From Numida meleagris (taxonomy: Eukaryota > Chordata > Aves > Galliformes > Numididae), in contig NC_034410.1 of the NCBI RefSeq assembly GCF_002078875.1, forward strand, positions 84,727,052 through 84,791,051: DNA of 64,000 bases. Reading direction: 5' to 3'. The translations under genes and the position numbers were made by a program. The number at the start of each line of letters is the position of its first letter. Within the stretch, counting starts at the first letter, position 1. The notes beneath the pieces were generated by a model. The model did no database searches and was not told the origin of the DNA. It worked only from the letters and a program-made list of their open reading frames with translations. Below, piece by piece: positions 1 to 12,780 of the stretch.

Positions 1-1363
1 TTAGCATGTGATAGGGTGCCCTCTGCTTTCCATGTCTGTATTTTCCATACAAAGTATAATTATTTTTTAAATTACAAACTGGATAAATTTGCAACTTAAA
101 GATACATAACTGAAAGAAAGGCTTCACATAAAGGATTACAAATTTACTCCTTGTGCCTCAATTAAAATCCTTTTCATCATCAGAAAGTGGTTACCATCAG
201 ACAAAAAGGAAACAAGATAAAAAATGGAATGGCGAAGAAAGCTTTTATGATAGAGATGGAACTGAAATACTCAATACATTTATATCTCTTATTAAAGACT
301 AAGCAGAAAGATCAAAGAAAATAATTACATAAATAACTTATTATGAAATGCTCTTATTTAGAGAGTGGGAATAAACAGAAAGATATGTATGTGTGTATGT
401 GTTATTTGTTTTTCATTTTTTATTTCATGATTTAATACACAACAGGAAAAATAATATTAAGTATATATTTGCATCACTGCTGATGCAGCAGGGATATACA
501 GTTTATTTTAAATTAAAACATCATCACAGTCTTTGAACAAATATCAATATCATTATCTCTGTCTTCTCTGCTTAGAACTGTAATGACACTTGTTTACTTA
601 TGTTAAACCTCTGCTTGTGAAAAATTACTAAATTTATTGTGACACATAAACTGAATAGCAGAAGCACTTTTTTTTAAAGGGACAAAATTATCTCTTTGGA
701 TAACAGGGGCAAAACTCTTTCTTATTTCTCAACATTCAACTAAATATCTGCTAGTTACTGTTCTATAGATGGCACTCATGCCTCTAAGCAAGAAGCACAG
801 ATCCAAGATAAGGTGAGGAATATAAGAAACAAATTCCTTGTTCTGAAGAATGTTTCCTAAAGGACGCTGACAATCATTAAGGAAATATCATAGTGTTTTT
901 TCTTTTTTCTTTTTCTTTTTCTTAGAAATGAGATCTAAGATTGTAAAATAGCAACAAAAAGATAGACAATTGTGTGCAGCTAACTACTTTTTCTGCTTTT
1001 ATATGTAAGTTCTATAATTTTCTGGGATAATGAGAAGAAAACTGTGAGGACAGAGTTAAAAGCAGTTGTGTTTTTAGTCAGATAATTTGGAGTTGAGCTG
1101 TATGTTAGAATAGATTTTGTTGTAATTTCTGCTGTTTAGTCAATTTTTTCTTATTTGTGCTCTCTTGCAGGAATGCTCTCTAGCTTGATACAAATATATA
1201 TGCAATGTCTGAGAAGTTCCTTAAATATGAACTGCTTATAACTTTTGCAAGAGAAGTTTAAACCAAAATACGAAGAATACTTTTTATACTTCAAAAAAAC
1301 ATGAAAGTTATTTTTATCGGAAAAAAGATACAATAAATTTTCTGAGCTGAAAACCATCTTCAC
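1..1363. other. Anonymous AT-rich non-coding DNA
   Basis: No gene is recognised here. The stretch is AT-rich, with short T-rich runs such as the pyrimidine tract near 899-925. Open frames are short and have no recognisable composition or splice context. It ends where the CR1 sequence begins. Confidence 0.6.
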
Positions 1364-2257
1364 AGGATATTCAAGTCTTTATCAATGACAGACAGTGGGA
1401 TTGAGTGTATCCTCAGCACGCTTGCTGATGACATCAAGGTGAGTGGTGAAGTTGATGCAATAGAAGGAAGGGATATCATCCACAGGGACCTGGACATGCT
1501 TGAAAAGTTGGCCGACACGAACTGAATGAGACTATAAAAGGCCAAGTGCAAGATGTTGCATTTGAGTTGGGGAAATCTCAGATGTGAGTACAGACTCTTC
1601 TTGGCAGTGCCGAGAAGGACTTGGGGGTCCTGACTGATGAAAAGATGGACATGAGCCATCTGTGTGCTTGCAGCCTAAAAGGTGAACTGTATTCTGAGCT
1701 GCATCAAAAGAGGGGTGACCAGCAAGGAGAGGAAGGTGATTGTACCCTTCTACTCTACCCTCGTGAGGCCCCATCTGGAGTACTGCAGCTAAGTCTGGGG
1801 CCCCCAGCACAAGCAAGACATGGTACAGTTGTAGCAGGTGCAGAGGAGGTCCACAAAGATGCTCAGAGGACTGAAGCACCTCTCCTATGAAGAAATGCTG
1901 AGGGAGTTGGGCTTGTTCGGCCTGGAGAAGACTCTGGGGATACCTCATTGTGGCCTTCCAGTGCTTGAAGGGAGCTTATAAGCAGGAGGGGGAATTACTT
2001 TTTACATGGATAGATTGCTAAAAAGTGAGGATATTTAGGTGAGATGATAGGAGGAAATTCTTTACTCAGAGGATGCTGAAGCACAGGCTGCCCAGAGAGG
2101 TTGTGGATGCCCCATCCATAGTGGCATTCAAGACAAGGTTGAATGGGCCCAGGGCAGCCTGATCTAGTGGGTGGCAGCCCTGCTCATGGCAGAGGGTTGG
2201 AACGAGATGATCTTTAAGGTTCCTTCCAACTCAAGCCATTCTATGATTCTATGATTC
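1364..2257 (+). mobile_element. CR1 LINE, 5'-truncated, older subfamily
   Basis: The sequence starts inside the reverse transcriptase region, where the GIE(C)TLS-F-ADD block of CR1 should be; here it reads as a degraded 'gggattgagtgtatcctcagca' context followed by GATGACATCAAG. It then runs through the conserved 3' part of ORF2 ('cagaggaggtccacaaagatgctcagagg', 'ctgcccagagaggttgtggatgcccc') to a CR1 3' tail of ATTCTATG repeats at 2238-2256. Stops and frameshifts break every frame, so this is a dead copy. The long stretches open on the opposite strand are antisense shadows of CR1. The 3' region differs from the copies near 53 kb and 63 kb, which indicates a different, probably older CR1 subfamily. 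Confidence 0.93.
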
Positions 2258-5107
2258 AAATAAAAACCTACCCAGCATCTCTCATCTATCATCTCTAATG
2301 TTAAAAAAACCTCTGACTGAGTTTTGACTGAACTAATTATCTGTATAATTAAATACATAAAAATATGTAATACCTTGATTGATGAGGAAGATGTGATGCT
2401 CTCCATAAGCAGCTTGCAAATCCAGAAAATTGGGAGTACTCTTCAGACTACTCCTGCACAAACTCAAAAGTCCTAAATGCTACGCCCTAGAAACCCCAGT
2501 ACAAAGGAGTCATACTTCACATATCTCAAATATTCTTACGACACCTGGTGTTATTTGACAACATTTCAAACACGGTTGTGAGGAGGGGAGATCCTCCCTG
2601 ACAGAAGCATAATCAGAGGAGTGTGGATAATATAAGAAGTATTTAGGAGTTTGAATTGCACACATTGCTTCAAGTGGTGTAAACTTAGATCTGAGAAGGA
2701 GATCTGCAACATAAAGGGAAAAAGGTGAATCTACAGTTCCAACTGACTTCAAAAGAAACTGGGCTTCATTCACCAACCTTGAACTAAACCCATAAATACA
2801 AAATGAAATATGCTTAAGGAAGACAAAGTGAACCAAAAAGATTAAAGGATTACCACTCACAGTTGCAAAACCCACACAGGCGTCAAAAGCCACTTGCATT
2901 GTTCTGTCTCTGGCAGTAACATTAGCAGATGCTGTTAAATGCATAAGAAACTAAAGCAAGTACAGATTGCTCTTTCATTCAGAGTATACTCTTTACTTCT
3001 GAAGACAGTGGGTCAGGGGCTTCCTGAGACAGAAAAAGTAACGATGTGGTTTTTTTGTTTTTGAAGCCATGCTTTGGACATCTGCAACATTTGGTGACAA
3101 TGAACTCTGTGTGATATTCTGTGTGCTATTTTATACAAAATAACTATGCAGTCATTGGAAAAAAATGTTCTGTTTTGCATTTGGGTCTTCTCCCTGGTTG
3201 TTGCACTGGGAGTCCCATAGTTCCTGTGTGCTGTTAGAAACAGTAAACAGTTTTTCTCCACTTGTGTTACTGGCATCATTAAATATTTTATATGTCTACT
3301 GGATTTCTGTCTGTCTTTTAGTTTGCTTGTTTGTTTTTCCCCTTCATCCTGAAGAATCCAAGAGTATTCAGTCTCATCCTATATGGAGGTAATTCTGGCT
3401 CTCTGATCATCCTTATCTATACTTGTCCTTGTTCTGCTATTTAGTTATTCAGAGTGAGTGGCCAAGATTGTTGTCAATGGGAAAGATACAAGTTCTTCAT
3501 GATTTTATGCATAATGCAGAAGTATAATGCTCACTTTTTGTTCTTTTTGAAATATTCTTTTCTAAATAATTGCTTACATTCTACTTGTCTACTTGCCTTT
3601 TCCTGCTATTAAGCACTGAGATGATGTTTCCAGAGAATGATCCACAAACACTCCAGGATTATTTTCTCTATTGAAATAGCTAGTTGAAAGCCCAGTACTC
3701 TGCATATGTATGAATCATATTTCTCCTAATTTTCTATTATTTTGTTAAACTGAATTTCACAACCATTTCAATTCTTCCACTTGGTATTGCTAACAATGTC
3801 TCCAGATCCTCAACCAAAGAGTTCAGAGATCCTGAATAGTACCCTGCTACCACTAAACATTTTCACTGAGTTTATGAGGACATACAATGGATTTCTATAG
3901 GAATCAGTCAGGTTAGAAAGAAAGTGATACTGTAAAATGTATTAAATATGTAGACACATGTTGAAAACACCATCAGTTAATCATCTACAGTCTTACCATA
4001 TGCAAGTGTCCATTCATGTTGGCCTTACCCAGCCTTTCTGAGACTCTTGCAGCTAATTTTCCAGTTATGCTTAACAGTTAGGTTTACATATCATTGTAGG
4101 ATTCCTCTTACCAAAAAACAAAACAACAACGACAAAAAAAAAATGTGGTGGGGAAAAAAAGAAATAATAAAAGCATTTCTTGCTTCCATAGGTGCTAATG
4201 TTAAATCTTGTTTCTTTCCCGGGAACAAAAATATAGTACTTCATTGAAGAACCAGAAGTCAATACTAGAATTTAACACCAAGAAGAGGTGAATTTGCCAG
4301 GAAGCAATATGAGTCTGATTGACTAGTAGGATGACCATGGTTGACAGGAACAGTCATTATCAAATTTAGATGGTAAAAATGTTTCATAGGTGCCTTCAGA
4401 AGATTTCTGGTCATGGCGACTGCCCTTCCCTGGCATTGAAAGTAAATTATGACTTGTATGAAAATTATGGGGTTCACAGGGGCACACACAAAGGTTTCCT
4501 GAGAATACATTGCACAAATGGCTGTGTCTTATATCATTCACTAGTGCTTGCAGATATATATTAGGATCCACTCCTCTTAGAAGGAGCAAAGTTGTGCAAG
4601 GATGAAGAGAGAAGGAAGCACGTAACTATATTGTGAACAATAGTGAAGATTTGCCTGGTCTCAGCTCAGGGCTGGAAAACCCATGTCCTTAAATAAGACT
4701 AAACAAAAAAATATGTACTATTTGAAAGTGACTGGAGCAGAGAGGGATATCTAAGGATGTGCGAGGCAGATTTTTTATAGAGAAATTCATAGTAACAGAA
4801 AAATACTGTTAGCCATTCTAATGTATCCCTGTTTTTATACTTCTGTGTTAATGTTTCAGCTAGTTGAGGGTTTCTCATACATTGTTGACACTCCATATAC
4901 AGAAACGTGATACTTGAGAATCTGAAATCATTACAGCTGCTATGAACTGTTTCTATTTCTCTCTGTTTTTCTCAGCTTCCAGATGTTTTTGAATCGATGC
5001 GATTATTTCATGCTCAAATCTCAGCCCCTAAGTACAGGTGCAAAGCACTGTTTCATCAGTCTCTGAATGCTAGAAGAACTTGGTTATTCTTTTTTTTTTT
5101 TTTTTAA
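2258..5107. other. Anonymous AT-rich DNA between CR1 and LTR
   Basis: No gene is supported. A 144-codon minus-strand frame covers 2510-2944 and contains a short exon-like segment (2861-2931), reported separately. The rest holds homopolymer runs (for example the A-run near 4132-4143 and the T-run just before the LTR at 5090-5105) and no recognised repeat. Confidence 0.5.
2861..2931 (-). other. Weak candidate coding exon (71 nt), unrecognised
   Basis: On the minus strand a segment is bounded by a pyrimidine-biased acceptor ending in TTTAACAG and a good donor, GTGAGTGG. The enclosed frame is open and reads SANVTARDRTMQ followed by VAFDACVGFAT. Its codon choice includes CpG-containing codons (GAC GCC) that are uncommon in the surrounding AT-rich DNA. 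The acceptor is mediocre, no neighbouring exon was found, and the phase (1 to 0) would need partners outside the window or far away. I do not recognise the peptide, and chance is a real possibility. Confidence 0.15.
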
Positions 5108-5112
5108 CAGTG

Positions 5113-5643
5113 TGTCATGGTTTTGTGATTTTTGGTTGTTGGTATTCCACATCATAACATCATGTAGTGCATATAGCTGGTTCTCAGAAGAGAAGGACTA
5201 CTACATTCCCCATGGCACTTTGCTCCTCTGTTACCATTTTCCAGCCGGAGGGAAAAGATAAAAGCTCGCAGTATAAAAACTTGCAGATCACGAGACCTCG
5301 TCCCTTTTCCGTCCGTCTCTCGTCTTGGCAGCACCTCGCTCTCCAGCCGTCTTATCGTCGGTAGTAGAGTAAGGCCTACCTTGATTTTGGGACATTCTCT
5401 CTCTCTGTATTGGATTTATCAGCTTATATTGTAATTATATTGTATTATATTGTGTTTTTTTTTGCATTCCGATATCTTATTTAGTAAATTAGTTTGTTTC
5501 TCCTCAGATTGTTGCCGCTGTTCTTTGCTCTCAGGGCCATCTCCCTACCCTTTTCCCCTTTCCCCTTTTCCCGGGACGTGGGCCCGTGGGTCCCCCGTCC
5601 CCTTTGTCACGGAACTGGGCCGAACGCCCGTAAACCGTTGACA
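5113..5643 (+). mobile_element. Solo LTR of an endogenous retrovirus (ERVL-like)
   Basis: A 531-bp element begins TGTCATGG and ends CCGTTGACA, the TG...CA form of a retroviral LTR. It is flanked by a perfect 5-bp direct repeat, CAGTG, at 5108-5112 and 5644-5648. A 5-bp duplication and a TGTCATGG start fit avian class III (ERVL-type) LTRs. The family assignment is from memory and is less certain than the LTR call. Inside it are a TATA box at 5272-5278, a CpG-rich segment downstream of it (about 5290-5350, likely R/leader) and C/T-rich stretches before the 3' end. No gag, pol or env sequence adjoins it, so it is a solo LTR left by LTR-LTR recombination. Local open frames are not genes. Confidence 0.85.
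5272..5278 (+). promoter_or_regulatory. TATA box of the solo LTR promoter
   Basis: TATAAAA lies about 160 bp inside the LTR and is preceded by a GATAAAAG motif. If it is functional, transcription would start around 5300, at the edge of the CpG-rich segment, and run into the downstream chromosomal DNA. Activity is not shown by the sequence. Confidence 0.55.
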
Positions 5644-8600
5644 CAGTGACAGAAAATCTTTGTTGTCTACACAGAGTGTTAGAAGTGAAGAATTTTTACT
5701 GCTTTCCTGTTTTTCGTTCTTTTAACTTCCTAACTCCTAGACTCCAGGTATTTGAGATCTCTCCTGTTGATGATACCTTAAAAAGGCTGTGCAACTGTAG
5801 ACATGAAGAGTTGTTCCTGAGTTGTGATGGGAGTAGTATAGGAAAGCTGAAAACAACCTTACGGATACCTAGATGTGCATTCTGGGTAGAACAGGTATGT
5901 CAGGGTGTATATGATGATGATCAGATCACTGAAACACATTTGGCTCCTCTGGTAAGACTGCAACCTGGCCATTAGTAACCATTAGAAGAAGAGGGCTTCT
6001 TATCTTGTTTTGCAGCAATCACATATTTGACTTTCCTGATCTATGTCAGTGCTTCCTCCTGCTTATATCTAAGTTGGCAATTAGCAGCTTTCAGCCTGAT
6101 TACCTAAAGTTGAGCTTTATAATTGTTTAGCTGCAAGCTGTAACGGAAACTCCAGCTCTTGCAAGTAGTTGCTGCAAATGAGTGACTGTGCTAAGCTATA
6201 AACAGATACGGAACACCATCACTTAGGCTCTTTTTGTGTGAAATTTGCAATAATCATTAATTTTAATTTTATAAATCTTGTCTCCTGACTCCTCCCTCTA
6301 CTTACTGCTGAAGCAGGGTCACTTAATGTCCTTCACTACAGACGTCTAGAACCTTTTCTGGTTATGACATGATGACTGAGAGACTCCCTGGAACCTCTGA
6401 GATCATTCTGGATTTAGCCATGTTGGAGCCAGTGGAGAAATTTCACTTCTGGTCACTTTATTTCCACTTGCAAAAGTTAAGAGAATGTCACTTGAGTTTC
6501 TTTGCCCAATTTTTCTTTCTCAGACCTTCTTGTTTGACAGCTGTCTAAAGTCTTTGCTTAAAGCAAGATGGGCAAAAAACCCAATCTGGAAATTCAGTCA
6601 TACTAAAATTCAAATTTAAGGAAAAAATATCAAATACAAGAATTTGGAGAGTTACTAATGATGCTACAGTACTTGCTTGCTTGCAAAGACTCAAACATGC
6701 AAGTGAGTTGTGTAAGCATTTATAGCGCTTCTTTCTGAAATGAAACACTCATGAAGTATTTTCAGAAAAGGCAATTATTTTCTTTATTTCTGCTTCATAT
6801 TTCACAGCACTAGTTAATGAGTTGACTGGCACTTTGATGTTCAATGCATTAGGCTTTGTTGTAGTTCAGAATCTCAGTTCCTAGTCATTTGTGTCATTTT
6901 ATGAATTTATCAAAGGAAAGGTCTTGTGAGGCCTACATGTGGACTTCCTCCCAACACACTCCCCACCCAGCACATTTTAGAGTGTCTCCACTTTAGCTAC
7001 AGTAGTGCAGAGAAGTGTAGCAGCATTTGAGTAACTTAAATCACAGCAAGTAGTTCCGGTACCATGTGGGCTCAGCTAATGTACTGAGAATCCAGTGCTG
7101 AGATGTATCAAGGTTGGACAAGCATTACTGGTTCTCCTCCCAGATCCTTCCCATCTGGAAGCCTGGATATAGCAGCAATCTGTCAGTCATGCTTTTATCT
7201 GCAGTACAGGCAGATTCTCCTCTACACTGTCCTAAAATGAATTAACTTTTGCTGGGACACTGAGGGATGACAATGTAAGGGAATCACTGAGGGTCACATT
7301 CTTCTTTAGCGATTTCTGATACTATATGAGCAGTGCTGCAATGTTAATAAAATAGTATTATCTTCTAGAGATGTTGTCTCCTGTTTTTTTTTCTCTCTTA
7401 AATTCCTCCTAGAGCTTTTTACCAGTAGATTGTACAGGCCCGTTGTTCCTGCTCAGTCTATTTTATTCATTGAAATCTATTGTGCATAAATTCTTTAATC
7501 TGAAGCTCTAATGATAAACAAAAAGCAGACTCCTCACATTTGCTCTTACTGTGTCAGCAGTGTGTTCCACCAGAACACAGCTGGACTGTTCTTTCCTACT
7601 CTCCCGAGGGAAAGTATTCTAAAATTTAGGTTTAGGTAGAAATTCTATTTCTATTCCTTCATGAATGTTAAAATTAGAGTGACTCTAGTATCCACCCTTA
7701 GCAATTGGCCAATTCTTATCTGAAATTTAATTTTTGTGATGAACCTGGTGAAGCTGGCACATCACTGGAAAAAAATACATCTGTGGACCATGATCCATAG
7801 AGAAAAAAGAAAATTTAAGGTATATTTCTTTTAATTATCCTCTGTCTTAGCCAAAACATTTTATTTTTCAGACATTTTTCTTCAGAGGCCATGCAGGCAG
7901 TTAGAGAAATTCAAGTTTCAACTCCAGCCCTTAGTACATACGCAGGAAGATAATCAAAACTGATAAACTTCCAAAAAACTGTTTGTGACTTGCAAGTGAA
8001 TCATATTATTTCTGTTAAGAAAATGGACCCATTCTTTCAGTGCTTTGCTATATACTGAATTGAGATTACTAATTTGTGACTGTGTGTGCTGTAATGAGCA
8101 CTATTATCTGAGGTGATAGAAAATACTTGAGGGAATATTCTGATAAAATGCTGGGTGTTATACTGCATGAAATGAAGGAAAGATTCTTTCATTTTAAGCC
8201 CACATAATATGTAGATAAGAATCACAGTTTAAATTTCCTTTCCCTTTATTAAACTTTTAGTGTTTTATCTTCTAATAAGAAAATTAAAGGTATTCCCTTA
8301 GTACACTTTTCTTTAAAATGCAAATTGTATTTGTGTCCAGTCACATAAATGCAAGCCAGTGGTGCTTCTAGTTTCAAGTAGATTTCTTCTTGGCCTTGTT
8401 TTCCTACTTTTGTCTTGTTAAGGAATGTCCCCGTAACTTATAGGTCATAAAGGGCTGTGGAAAGTGGCATGACAACATGTTCATAGATTGAAAAGTTGGT
8501 AGCAGTCTTTGGACAGGAGAAAATTATTAAAAAGAACTTATGAAATACATAGTAATTTTGTGGTCAGATCATTCTCAAACAAGTAATGAAGTTATAGTCC

Positions 8601-9089
8601 AATTAAGTTTAAGTTCATCCTTTTTCTTTCCACATGAATGGCTGGAGCTCAGAAACATGGAATTTTTTTTTTTTTATGAAGTGCTTACTGTAGATTGTCC
8701 CTTTACTCTCAAAATCTCCATGTGAATACAACCCAGTCTTTGCAGATCTCCAGTCTGACATTAGATATAGCTATGAAAGTTGTTTGGACTTGTGTGTCAA
8801 AAAAAAAAGTTTGTTTTAAAGACTTCACTCTTGTATGTGTAGCAGATTAGAGGAGGAGAACACACCAGAGTGGAAAAGAGAACACGGAAAACAAGAATTA
8901 AACAAATATCTAATCCCATAAAAATTTAAACCAGCATAACTAATATTTAGAGGAATATTTACATGTTAGGAAAAAAAATTGCAAAAACTCAAAAGGCATC
9001 TATTTAAATAACCATCCTTTCAAGAGGTTAGATCAGCATATGCTGACAAGAGACTTGTGTTGTGGTTTTTGTAGTACTCTTAGCCTAAT

Positions 9090-9310
9090 TAACAAATGCA
9101 TTACTGGCACAAGCAAGCCTGGAACAATTGCCAGTCAGAACACTCAGAGTGAAGCCACCGGGGAACACTGGATAGCAATAAAAAGCCATGGCTGCTTATT
9201 TTTAATTCTTTGGAGGACCAATTCAAACAGCAAATGTAATTACAATTCTGTAAATAGAACACCCGAAAGCACTCCTTCTGGCATTAGTATGCATATCTTT
9301 GATATTTGTT
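9090..9310. promoter_or_regulatory. Possible conserved non-coding element
   Basis: The segment is free of simple repeats and dense in homeodomain-type cores (CCTAATTAAC, GTAATTACAA) with a CCAATT context. The wider neighbourhood is low-complexity. The call rests only on texture and motif density; no alignment was possible. Confidence 0.18.
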
Positions 9311-12300
9311 TAACAAATGATCAAGTAGCCTTTTTCCTATGTTGCTTCTTGTTTAAGGGTTTTGAAAACTGGAATAGCAGCACTGAAAATATCATATAGC
9401 TGTGTAGGATTTCATGTTTAAATGAATTGAAAAATCACTGTTTTGGCTGCTGAAAGAGCCTGAATGCTACTTTCTACTTCAGGTACAATAAAAAATATAT
9501 ATATACTTCAGGTACAACATGCAAATGCATTTTGTGTGAGTATTACTTTATCTGAAGACCAGAGACTACTTATGTTGGAGAATGACAAAGCTCAATTGAT
9601 TCAAAGGGAAATTACAGCATTTAAACATCTAAATGCTAAACTAAATCATCTCTGTTCCTGCTCTTCTTAAACTTACTGCAAAACCTAGCTTCAAAATAGA
9701 ATGAAAATTTTGCAGTTCTTCAGAGACACATTCACTTTACCTGACATACAGAGTTTCTCAGTAGGATGTTATCCTACTTTATAGTATTTTGTGCAACAGT
9801 CTCACTTGCAGTAGTAGGGTAATTCAGAGAAAGAGCAAAAGTGGCTAAGGCACAGCAAGATGTGAACATAAATTAATAATGTTCAGTGGACTATGACTGA
9901 GAGCTGTTATTGGTGTTTCAGGTCAGGATAATCCCTAGACTTGGTTTAATTTCAAAAATGGCAGACATATTTCATGTGCAAGTGGAAGATTGCTAAAGTC
10001 TTGTGGGGGATAGGAAGCTCTTAGACATATGAAGGCAAGTACTGGAGGAAATAAAATGGAGAAATAATAATAATGAGTCCCAAGTGTGGTAAACTGTCCA
10101 GCCATCTGTACATGAGTACATTAACAACATGATTCCTGTAGTGAAGACTATGATCATCAGATTTTTCAAATTCTTCGAAAGTATTCCTGTTTTAGTTCTG
10201 ACCTTGAGATGTAATTGACAGGTGTTGGTTGTTTTTTTTTTTCCCCCTACTAGCAAAGTAGGCAGTTGAAAACCAATATCAACTCTCATTAGGATGAAAA
10301 AAAGGGAAATTCATCTGTCTGCCTGCCCTGGTTTTGTATTTTTAGTTTCTTTTGGAAAGAGAAGGCAGTTTTTTTTCTACCAAAATCCATATTTATCAAC
10401 TCTTCTAATTTCATTGTCACTGAACAATCAGTGCTTCACATCAGATTTGAAAGACACTGCTACATTCTCAACACTTAAAACCATATCAAATTATTTATGC
10501 AGTAAGCACAAATATTCGCCTTGTGTTTCTAGTGTTTTTTAGAAAATTAGTCACTGATGGAACGAATTAACATTTCTGAATTTATGGCAATGGGGAAAGC
10601 TCTGTAATTTCTCTGTTTCTAGTTAGCTTTAAAAGTGCCTGTGGTGTGGTAGGTCAGAAGGGAGACTGGCTACTAGTTTGTCCTGTCCTAGATGGTGTGC
10701 TTTACCTCTGCTTGAGTCTTCACAAGAGGAGAAAGGAGTGCCCCTTCATGACTAGAAACAGTCTGCTCTGCCAGGGATGCTCTGGGAATACTGTGTGGGA
10801 CAAGGTGAGAGGGTGGCATCACAGGATGCCCTGCTTAGTTACTCAGGGAAGCCAGCTTTGGACCATTCACTTCCTCAACTGCTGCCCTGTGGCCATACTG
10901 TATCTGATGGCTGTGTTCAATAATTTTTGTATGCTGCTGATCAATACACACCAAACTGATGGAAGTTAAAAATAACCATTGAAAGGATTATTTATAACTC
11001 ATATCCTTGCAGAGAGTTGATTTACAGTGTGGCCTCTGAAAGGGTTGTCCAGACACTGCTGAATGGGCACTGAACTAGTGTATGAGAACAACTGCTTGGG
11101 AGAAAGAGCCTTTTAATTTGACTTTGCTGCCAAAGTCAATATATGTTGTACTCATGTCCTGAGACAGAAAGCAAATAGGGTGCTTGCAGAATGAAAGCCG
11201 ACAGAAAGGCTTCTGAATGAAACTGAAGGAATCCTGGCTGCAACAGAGATCAAGTTCACAGCCCAGAGGCTCAAAGGCAAGACATGGTAAGAGGATTCCC
11301 TAGGGACTGTGTGGGACCATTCTAGTTGAAGAGGCCAAGAAAAAGACTGGAAGGAAAAGGAGTAAGCACATGATAGTGGGAGCAGGCGGCAGATTGCACT
11401 TCTCAATTCCGATCAGTCTGGGAGCTCCTCATACAGGACTACAAGAGTTCATGAAGGCTGAACATGAAGATAACATTCAGTCTGCCACGTAAACTAACCT
11501 TGACAACATGAAAAAGTTCATCTTCCTGACAAATATATAGGTGGTATTTGGGAGAAGCAGGATTTTTGTGTTGGAATAGCTATTAATTGGCTAAGCTCTC
11601 TCCATTAAATTGATTAATACAACTGGAGCAAGACAGTACTGAGTTTACAGAGTAATATAACTTTCATTTAAAAACGAACACAGCAAGATCCTTGGGTTAA
11701 GTTTGACAAGCCTCCAGTATCTAGCTCCCAGGTTCAGAATTTTTGAAGGAGGGGAAAGTGATGTCAAGAGCATCCAATCTCTCATCAAACTTCTTATCTT
11801 TAAGCTCTAGTAAAAATTATGTGTTTCCCAGCTTGTATTACTAGTTCGATTAAAGCTTCTCTGTGGTATTATTGCAGTATTTTCTGACTTTGGAACCTCC
11901 CTACAGTTTCAGAGCTAGAAATGGAGGTGTTGATCAGAGTGCATCAGACAACAGACCAATGTTCAAAGCTCTCATCCAGGAGCCGATCTGGTCTTGAAAA
12001 AAATTGAGATCATGTATTGTATTCCAGCTCTCATACAAATGATTTAACTTCCATGAAGGAGATACTTCCAAGATTTATTTTAATATTTTCCATCTGTTCA
12101 ATTTTAAATAAAGTAATAAATCCTAATGAAGTGTAGCTCTATGGAGTAGTGACTACAGCAGGTAACATGGTTCTAATTCCTGCTTTAATAACTGACATAT
12201 AATTCTTTAACTGATTGGTTTATGTGTAACAGCTAAGTGCCTCCATTCTACTCCTTCACTCATTTTTTTTTATATTTATATCAAGATCTTATGTCATACA

Positions 12301-12754
12301 GAGGTTTGTTTAGATATGACCACAACACAAAATAAAGTAAGTACACAGTGATGACACTTGCAAGAGCTAGAACTAGATTTTGTCAGAATACAAAGTAGAA
12401 CACTGAAAATTTGTTAATAAGTACACTCAGGAATGAAGACTACATGGTCAGAAAAGAATAAGAAACTTACTGTATTTTTCCAGGACATTTTATTCTGTTT
12501 GGTCTGCTGTTTGGTCAGCATTGCAGCGGTGTCCTAAATTACAACTGATTCTATGCAGTTTCCTCTAAGAGCCCTTGTGAAAGGTCTTCACTGCTCTTCC
12601 ATGATCTCTAAAGTCTAGGCATGCATAAGGTACTTCCTCTCTCTTCAAAATTATCTTCCATACTTTCAGAACTTTCCTTTTACCTAGAATGCTGCAAATA
12701 GTCAGCTTTCCTCTGTTTTGCAGAGCTGTACCTAATTGTTGTCTCTGTTTGTCA

Positions 12755-12780
12755 TTTTGTTTTGTTTTGTTTTGTTTTTG
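12755..12780. repeat. (TTTTG)n microsatellite
   Basis: About four to five perfect TTTTG units are followed by a TTTTTG variant. This is a simple-sequence repeat with no gene nearby. Confidence 0.9.

Noticed and set aside
1532..1948. 138-codon minus-strand frame
   Set aside because: Antisense of the CR1 ORF2 C-terminus at 1364-2257.
5450..5975. Two plus-strand open frames across the LTR edge
   Set aside because: They lie in or start at the boundary of the solo LTR and have no domain or splice support.
10646..10969. 107-codon plus-strand frame with several Cys
   Set aside because: No signal peptide, no convincing splice sites and no recognisable domain.
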